DNA of 10,208 bases from Deltaproteobacteria bacterium (GTDB lineage Bacteria > Desulfobacterota > Desulfobacteria > Desulfobacterales > B30-G6). The position numbers and the translations under genes were made by a program. This document shows, piece after piece, positions 6,436 to 10,208 of this stretch (the first letter of the stretch is position 1; each line of letters opens with the position of its first letter). The stretch covers positions 1-10,208 of the forward strand of contig JAFDAT010000094.1 in assembly GCA_019313725.1 (NCBI GenBank). Direction: 5' to 3'. A model generated the notes under the pieces. That model did no database searches, was not told the origin of the DNA, and saw only the letters and a program-made list of their open reading frames with translations.

Positions 6436-6738
6436 ATGAAGATTACCTTTCGAACACGGAAGCTGGAGCGGGAATATCGCAAAAGCGCCATGGCCACTAA
6501 AGCCTATGGAGTGCAAGTCGCGCAAAAGTACATTCAACGCATCAATATCATGAAACATGTACGAAATATTGACGAGCTTGCCGGACTTCCAGGGCTCCGT
6601 TGCCACCCCCTCAAAGGGGATCGGCAGAGTCAGTTTGCCGTTAACTTGACCGGTTATTACCGATTGATCTTCACCCTTCATGGCGAAGCACTTGAAATCG
6701 TAAATATTGAGGAGGTGAGTAAACATTATGGTGATTGA
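6436..6738 (+). CDS. higB: HigB-like toxin of the RelE/ParE superfamily
   Basis: A 100-residue basic protein of the length usual for HigB/plasmid-killer toxins. Family features are an N-terminal FRTRKLEREYRK helix, the central LAGLPGLRCHPLKGDR segment, and the C-terminal strands YYRLIFTLHGEALEIVNIEEVSKHYG. Known relatives bind the ribosome and cleave mRNA during translation; that activity is inferred here from the family. The ribosome binding site is weak (aaagtgg), while the antitoxin behind it has a strong one, which would favour antitoxin excess. The last 11 bp overlap the antitoxin gene. Confidence 0.88.
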   Translation: MKITFRTRKLEREYRKSAMATKAYGVQVAQKYIQRINIMKHVRNIDELAGLPGLRCHPLKGDRQSQFAVNLTGYYRLIFTLHGEALEIVNIEEVSKHYGD

Positions 6739-7828
6739 GCAACATATGCATTCAGATCTGGCGATTCCGCCAGGAGAATACCTTGAAGAGGTGATTAGTG
6801 CGCTGGGCATGACCAAGGATGAGTTGGCCAGGCGCATGGATCGACCTGCACCCAAACTGAGCGCTATATTCAAAGGCCACAAGGCAATCACGCCGGATAC
6901 GGCACTGCGATTGGAGAAGGTCGTTGGTGTTCCAGCCCATATCTGGACCGGGCTCGAGGCCGAATACAGACTGGCCTTGGCCCGCATTCAGGACACGAAA
7001 GAACATGAACGCTTAAAGGCTGAAGCAAGATTTGTTACCAGATACCGCTATGCAGAACTGGTCAGAATGGGGATAGTAGAAAAGCATACGCGGCCAGCGG
7101 ATAAGGTTCTTGCACTTCAAATTTTTTTTGGTGTCACATCCCTGGAAACGGTCCCTAGTCTGAGGCGCTACCAGCCGGCATTTCGTTCCAGCTGGAAGGC
7201 CACAAAAGGCAATAAACCAGAGGCCATTGCATCATGGCTGCGCATGGGTGAACGGGCAGCTGCCCGAATGCACTGTGCGCCCTTTCGTAGAGCAACACTG
7301 GAAAAAACCGTTGGAACAATTCGCGCTATGACGCGCCAGCCTCCTGAGCGGTTTCAAGATGCGCTGTACAAACTACTTGCAGCCAGTGGCATCGCCCTGG
7401 TTATTTGTCCGCACATGCCGTCTACCGGCATCCATGGCGCCACCTTCTGGATGGGGCATGAAAAGGCCGTTATCATGATGACCATTCGCTACAAATGGGC
7501 AGATATCTTCTGGTTCAGTTTGTATCATGAACTGGGACATGTTTTGTGGGACGGCTGCAGCACGGTGGTCCTCGAGGGTAAAGATGGTGACACACGGTTT
7601 ACGAAGAGAGAGGCGCGGGCAAATAGATATGCTGCCAACACCCTCATTCCGGCGAAGGCGATGAAAGCGTTTGTCGACGACGGCCGTTATTATGACGATG
7701 ACATCCAATGTTTTGCCGACCGCCTCGGTATTGACCCCGGCATTGTCGTGGGACGTCTCCAGAATGATGGCCTGCTGGAACCGTCATGGCACAATGATCT
7801 GCGCAAACGTTTTGAATGGAAAAAATAA
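6728..7828 (+). CDS. higA: HigA-type antitoxin fused to an ImmA/IrrE-like metallopeptidase domain
   Basis: A 366-residue protein. Residues ~10-75 form an XRE-type helix-turn-helix with the HigA signature (IPPGEYLEEVISALGMTKDE, then ALRLEKVVGVPAHIWTGLE). A linker follows, and then an ImmA/IrrE (COG2856) domain with HELGH at 267-271 and a likely third zinc ligand E295 in KREARANRYAANTLIP. Ordinary HigA is about 100 residues, so this is the long fused form. The first domain should bind the upstream operators and neutralise HigB. The peptidase could mediate cleavage of itself or a partner in response to a signal, as ImmA/IrrE proteins do elsewhere (inference). A strong GGAGGTGAG lies 8 bp before the ATG, inside the toxin gene, indicating coupled translation. 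Confidence 0.9.
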   Translation: MVIEQHMHSDLAIPPGEYLEEVISALGMTKDELARRMDRPAPKLSAIFKGHKAITPDTALRLEKVVGVPAHIWTGLEAEYRLALARIQDTKEHERLKAEARFVTRYRYAELVRMGIVEKHTRPADKVLALQIFFGVTSLETVPSLRRYQPAFRSSWKATKGNKPEAIASWLRMGERAAARMHCAPFRRATLEKTVGTIRAMTRQPPERFQDALYKLLAASGIALVICPHMPSTGIHGATFWMGHEKAVIMMTIRYKWADIFWFSLYHELGHVLWDGCSTVVLEGKDGDTRFTKREARANRYAANTLIPAKAMKAFVDDGRYYDDDIQCFADRLGIDPGIVVGRLQNDGLLEPSWHNDLRKRFEWKK

Positions 7829-7844
7829 GAGATTTCATCGCATA

Positions 7845-7878
7845 GCCTGTCCCGCGCTCTTTGCGGGGCTTCGCAGGC
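7845..7878 (+). terminator. GC-rich hairpin after higBA
   Basis: GCCTG/CAGGC (7845-7849, 7874-7878) enclose CCCGC/GCGGG (7851-7855, 7863-7867) with a 7-nt loop. It sits 17 bp after the antitoxin stop, a natural place for a terminator, but only an A/G-rich stretch follows rather than a T-run. It may instead be the edge of the adjacent repeat element. Confidence 0.4.
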
Positions 7879-7882
7879 GCTA

Positions 7883-8042
7883 AGGGTTTGTACAGAAATA
7901 AGTTCGCAAATTTTCAGAGTTCAGGCGCCCGCTCAGCAAGGCACGAAAATGCAGAAATATCTGGCATATGTCGAATTTTCGTAACACCGCTGAGCGGAAT
8001 GGATGGGCGCTGAAAATGTGAAGTTATTTTTGAGCGAGCCCT
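7883..8042. mobile_element. MITE-like palindromic element (~160 bp, non-coding)
   Basis: The two ends are inverted copies for about 40 bp: AGGGTTTGTACAGAAATAAG... at the left and, read on the minus strand from 8042, AGGGCTCGCTCAAAAATAAC.... Both continue into a TTTTCAG segment, then a GCGCCC segment, then GCTCAGC. Inner arms ACGAAAAT (7943-7950) and ATTTTCGT (7975-7982) extend the pairing, so almost the whole element can fold on itself. It has no coding capacity. Size and inverted ends fit a miniature inverted-repeat transposable element; the parent transposase family is not identified and no clear target duplication is seen. Confidence 0.65.
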
Positions 8043-8064
8043 AGGTTCGCAAATAATTATATTT

Positions 8065-8090
8065 CTTGGCGATCTTGGCATCTTGGCGGT
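8065..8090 (+). repeat. CTTGGC short-period repeat
   Basis: CTTGGC recurs at 8065, 8074 and 8082 (period 8-9 bp), ending in CTTGGCGGT. Similar CTTGGCGNNCTTGGCG strings are common intergenic repeats in environmental genomes; no function is assigned. Confidence 0.6.
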
Positions 8091-8326
8091 TTATTTGGTT
8101 TATATAGCCATATGCATACGTCCCTGGAACACTATAAAATCAGAATTGAAAGAACTTGGTTGTTGAATTTGTCTGCAAATCGTGGAAATAGGGATGCGGA
8201 TTCGTTTTATTGTGCCATTGGCAGAACCACCGCCGCTAAAGTCCCCCTCATAAAGTATCTCCGAAAGGTAAAGCCGTAATTGATGCATAACGCTCAGATA
8301 ACAGAAAAAAAGGGCGGGGGCGTAGA
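8091..8326. other. Intergenic stretch without a convincing gene
   Basis: A plus-strand 55-codon frame (8112-8279, beginning MHTSLEHY and ending RKVKP) and a minus-strand 62-codon frame exist here. Neither has a ribosome binding site or recognisable family features. I see no promoter, RNA gene or strong palindrome. Confidence 0.4.
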
Positions 8327-8493
8327 TGAATAAAAATTGTCCGCGTGTGTCTGCGTGTGTCTGCGGCTAAGAATATAATAATGGTGCCTTAGAGCATCGT
8401 TTTCAAGGGGCAAAACAGCGTTCTAAGGCGAAAATACAGCCAAAAAACTTAACTTTATCTTGTTTTTTTAAGGAATTGCTTAGGTCCGACCCC
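8327..8493 (+). repeat. Composite repeat copy B'
   Basis: The full-length partner of 6156-6322. Its hairpin at 8386-8429 is the best preserved of the set (GCCTTAGA..GTTTT and AAAAC..TCTAAGGC). It ends in TTGCTTAGGTCCGACCCC about 25 bp before the DUF2293 gene start. Confidence 0.92.
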
Positions 8494-8517
8494 GGGAACA
8501 ATGTCAAGGTGATGCGT

Positions 8518-9186
8518 ATGAATTCAAAGGGCGATCAGCTCAAAGTGTTTATCACCAACCGTAAGTCTACATGTGATGAATGTGGAGAAAATCTCGGCCG
8601 CAAGGCATGGATTACCCTTCAGGGCGAAAAAGGTGCGGCTTGTCTCACCTGCGCCGACCTCGACCATCTGGTTTTTTTACCAGCAGGAGACGCGGCACTC
8701 ACCCGTCGTTCACGCAAACATTCCAGACTTTCTGCCGTAGTGCTGCGGTGGAGCCAGGCCCGAAAGAGATATGAGCGACAAGGTCTCCTGGTGGAAAGTG
8801 AAGCGCTCGAACAGGCTTAAAAAGAATGTAAGGGCGATGCGAAACAGCGGAAAGTGCGCCGCAGAAATGCAGCCATACGCAGGGCTGAACTCGACGAAAA
8901 CTATATCAAACGATTTTCAACCCGTATCCGCGAGCTCTACCCAAACTGCCCGCCGCAAAGGGAATTCGTGATAGCCGAGCATGCCTGCCGGAAATACAGT
9001 GGCCGGATAGGGCGCAGTTCAGCTGCCAAGTCAATGGATGCAGAGGCGGTCAGCCTATCTGTAATAGCCCATGTCCGCCATGTGGAGACCAATTACGATG
9101 ACCTGTTGGCGGCCATGTGCGATCGGAGCGAAGCGCGCATAATGGTCCGTGATGCTGTTGCTGAAATCCTGGGCAAATGGCAGTAA
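8518..9186 (+). pseudogene. DUF2293 family gene interrupted by an in-frame TAA
   Basis: One reading frame encodes both halves of a DUF2293-family protein of about 222 codons, but codon 101 (8818-8820) is TAA. The first half (100 residues) has a zinc-ribbon-like pair CDEC and CLTC (C19, C22, C42, C45) and LTRRSRKHSRLSAVVLRWS. The second half (8821-9183) has the DUF2293 core: IRELYPNCPP, AEHACRKYSGRIGRS, IAHVRHVETNYDDLL, and a final ILGKW. No frameshift is needed; a single substitution would restore the protein. ATG 8518 is chosen because AAGGTG lies 6 bp upstream; the earlier TTG at 8476 falls in the mobile repeat. A GTG at 8854 could in principle restart the second half but has no ribosome binding site. 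TAA excludes selenocysteine (UGA) and pyrrolysine (UAG). The family's function is unknown. Confidence 0.85.
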
Positions 9187-9225
9187 GAAAAACATTTCAC
9201 TGATGAGAATACAAAATATTTAAAT

Positions 9226-9465
9226 ATGAAAATCACTGTTCGATGCTATTCCGGCCACCGGGTTGATGAAACGCCTCGAAGTATCCAGTTCGATTCTCTG
9301 GTGGTAGAGGTCAAAGAGGTTCAAGACCGCTGGATATCGACGGATCACCGTTATTTCAAGGTCATCGGAGACGATGATGCCACCTACATCATCCGGCAGG
9401 ACATGATTTCTTATGATTGGGAGCTGACCTATTACCAGCAGGCAAAAAAAGACCGGGATGAATGA
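9226..9465 (+). CDS. Conserved hypothetical protein, 79 residues
   Basis: A small acidic/aromatic protein, MKITVRCYSG at the start, with the segments VEVKEVQDRWISTDHRYFKV, DDDATYIIRQDM and WELTYYQ. It has the pattern of a small conserved family I recall from deltaproteobacteria (CYSGYR..E.P, DRW....YFKV...D...YI.RHD...WEL) without known function; the resemblance is from memory. It lies 39 bp after the broken DUF2293 gene on the same strand. No clear ribosome binding site precedes the ATG, so it may depend on upstream transcription. It has no signal peptide or membrane segment. Confidence 0.7.
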   Translation: MKITVRCYSGHRVDETPRSIQFDSLVVEVKEVQDRWISTDHRYFKVIGDDDATYIIRQDMISYDWELTYYQQAKKDRDE

Positions 9466-9470
9466 GAAAG

Positions 9471-9583
9471 AGCACCTTAGAGCATCATTTTCAAGGGGCA
9501 AAACGGCACTTTAAGACCAAAAAACATCCGGGAAAGGAGTCTTTTTCGTAAATAATTAATGTGTTGCTTCGGTCCGACCCCAG
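9471..9583 (+). repeat. Composite repeat copy A'
   Basis: It contains the hairpin core (9476-9515, CTTAGA..TTTT / AAAA..TTTAAG, kept with a G-U pair), then the block shared with copy A (GGAGTCTTTTTCG, AATAATTAATGTGTTGCTT), and ends CGGTCCGACCCCAG. It thus links copy A and copies B/B' into one family. Confidence 0.88.
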
Positions 9584-9769
9584 AAAACCATCCTTGCCGT
9601 CATCTGTCGTTTCGGGGTTTCAGATTTTTCTACAGGGCAAAAGCTGGACTCGATAAATATAGAACAGCTTCACTATCACCATGTTTATCCAAATGCATTG
9701 TTAAAAGAAGAAAATTTATTAGCTGGAGGCCATAGGTTAAGTATTTCAGAATTGTATAATCAAGTGTGA
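9584..9769 (+). pseudogene. 5'-truncated gene fragment with HHVYP motif (possible DUF262/HNH nuclease C-terminus)
   Basis: Immediately after a repeat ending GACCCCAG, one frame stays open to TGA 9767-9769: LAVICRFGVSDFSTGQ, then INIEQLHYHHVYPNALLKEE, then LAGGHRLSISELYNQV. The H-H-x-x-P arrangement resembles the HHIFP signature of HNH domains in DUF262/GmrSD-type nucleases, but only about 60 residues remain, so the assignment is tentative. There is no start codon or ribosome binding site; the frame runs back into the repeat. It ends 4 bp before the methyltransferase ATG, so the two were probably adjacent genes of one operon before truncation. Confidence 0.5.
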
Positions 9770-9773
9770 TATC

Positions 9774-10208
9774 ATGAATTTAAAAACAATAGAGGTTGAT
9801 AAAGAAGAAGATTATTATCAAAGGCATTTTTTAGAGTACCATACACAAACCTTTAATGTTGACCCGGCTTCATTTTTGGAACCTCTGACAAAATATCTGC
9901 AACCAGGTGATCGAATTCTGGATGTGGGGTGTGGGTCGGGAAGGGATTTGCTTTGGTTTAAAAACAGGGGATTTGTGGCTACCGGGTTTGAAAGATCCGC
10001 TGGGTTGGCACGGCTTGCAAGGCAAAATACTGAAATGGTGGAAATTTTAGCTTCCATTGCCCATTCACTCCGTGAGGATGGATATATTCTGATAACCTTA
10101 AAAGCGGGAAATGGCATCAATACTTTGCCGGATGGACGTATCTTTTATCTCTGGAATAAGTCACTCCTTGCTAATCTCTTCGATAAACTCGGCTTGACCC
10201 TGATTGAT
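9774..10208 (+). CDS. Class I SAM-dependent methyltransferase, continues past window; internal segment apparently missing
   Basis: An uninterrupted frame of 145 codons from ATG 9774 to the window edge. Residues ~45-66 hold the SAM-binding motif I (RILDVGCGSGRDLLWFKNRG), followed by VATGFERSAGLARLARQN. The later SIAHSLREDGYILITLKAG and GRIFYLWNKSLLANLFDKLGLTLID correspond to the end of the fold. In the family as I know it, about 40 residues (GDF and FDAI..GALVHVP-type segments, carrying substrate and adenine contacts) lie between these parts; here ARQNT runs straight into EMVEIL at about 10031. This implies an in-frame deletion, so the product may be inactive. Only a weak ribosome binding site is seen. 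The substrate is unknown. Confidence 0.8.
   Translation, partial: MNLKTIEVDKEEDYYQRHFLEYHTQTFNVDPASFLEPLTKYLQPGDRILDVGCGSGRDLLWFKNRGFVATGFERSAGLARLARQNTEMVEILASIAHSLREDGYILITLKAGNGINTLPDGRIFYLWNKSLLANLFDKLGLTLID

Noticed and set aside
8112..8279. 55-codon plus-strand ORF
   Set aside because: No ribosome binding site, no recognisable family, low-information composition; described only as intergenic content.
8476..8517. TTG start at 8476 for the DUF2293 gene
   Set aside because: It lies inside the TTGCTTAGGTCCGACCCC repeat; ATG 8518 has an AAGGTG at suitable distance.
8818..8820. Recoding of the in-frame stop as selenocysteine or pyrrolysine
   Set aside because: The codon is TAA, whereas those amino acids use UGA and UAG.
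5744..9583. Integron attC sites or a CRISPR array as the explanation of the repeated units
   Set aside because: No attC core (GTTRRRY with RYYYAAC partner) or integrase is visible, and the spacing is irregular (tens to thousands of bases) with no cas genes.

Overview
The window looks like an accessory stretch of a Gram-negative chromosome. The moderate GC content, the families present (DUF2293, YwbE/DUF2196, AAA/DUF4143, HigB with a HigA-peptidase fusion) and the many 'TTAGGTCCGACCCC' intergenic repeats suggest a deltaproteobacterium, possibly Desulfobacterales-like. This is inferred from recalled family resemblance; no taxonomic marker gene is present.

Layout. (1) Bases 1-907 hold the C-terminal part of an N-acyl-D-amino-acid deacylase (amidohydrolase). 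It is followed by a short, probably truncated lipoprotein-like ORF and about 450 bp without a convincing gene, which contains a terminator-like hairpin. (2) Bases 1584-3023 hold a Fic-family protein with an N-terminal winged helix and its promoter. The promoter carries GCGACA half-sites at about 20-bp intervals. (3) Bases 3040-3879 hold an EamA/DMT transporter on the minus strand. It sits between two 57-bp direct copies of the Fic gene's 3' end, so it appears to be an insertion that rebuilt the Fic C-terminus. (4) Bases 4082-5749 hold an AAA ATPase of the AAA_14/DUF4143 type, controlled by a perfect 15-bp-arm palindrome, with an overlapping ywbE-like gene. (5) Bases 5744-9583 are dominated by a family of same-orientation repeats ending in TTAGGTCCGACCCC, which partition the DNA into blocks: a gene fragment, a higBA toxin-antitoxin operon with two operators, a MITE-like palindrome, a DUF2293 gene broken by one in-frame TAA, and a small conserved hypothetical gene. 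(6) From 9584 to the end there is a 5'-truncated fragment with an HHVYP motif (possibly the C-terminus of a DUF262/HNH nuclease), followed closely by a class I SAM methyltransferase that appears to lack about 40 central residues.

The genes do not form one pathway. Three units (Fic, AAA/DUF4143, HigBA) each have their own palindromic or repeated operator next to a TTGACT -35 box and encode a protein with a (w)HTH, so each may be autoregulated. The remaining content is transport, small conserved proteins and decaying fragments. Together with the repeats this describes a plastic region of gain, loss and rearrangement. The most interesting observations are the composite repeat family and its abutment to gene fragments, the Fic/EamA direct-repeat insertion, and the noncanonical Fic motif.
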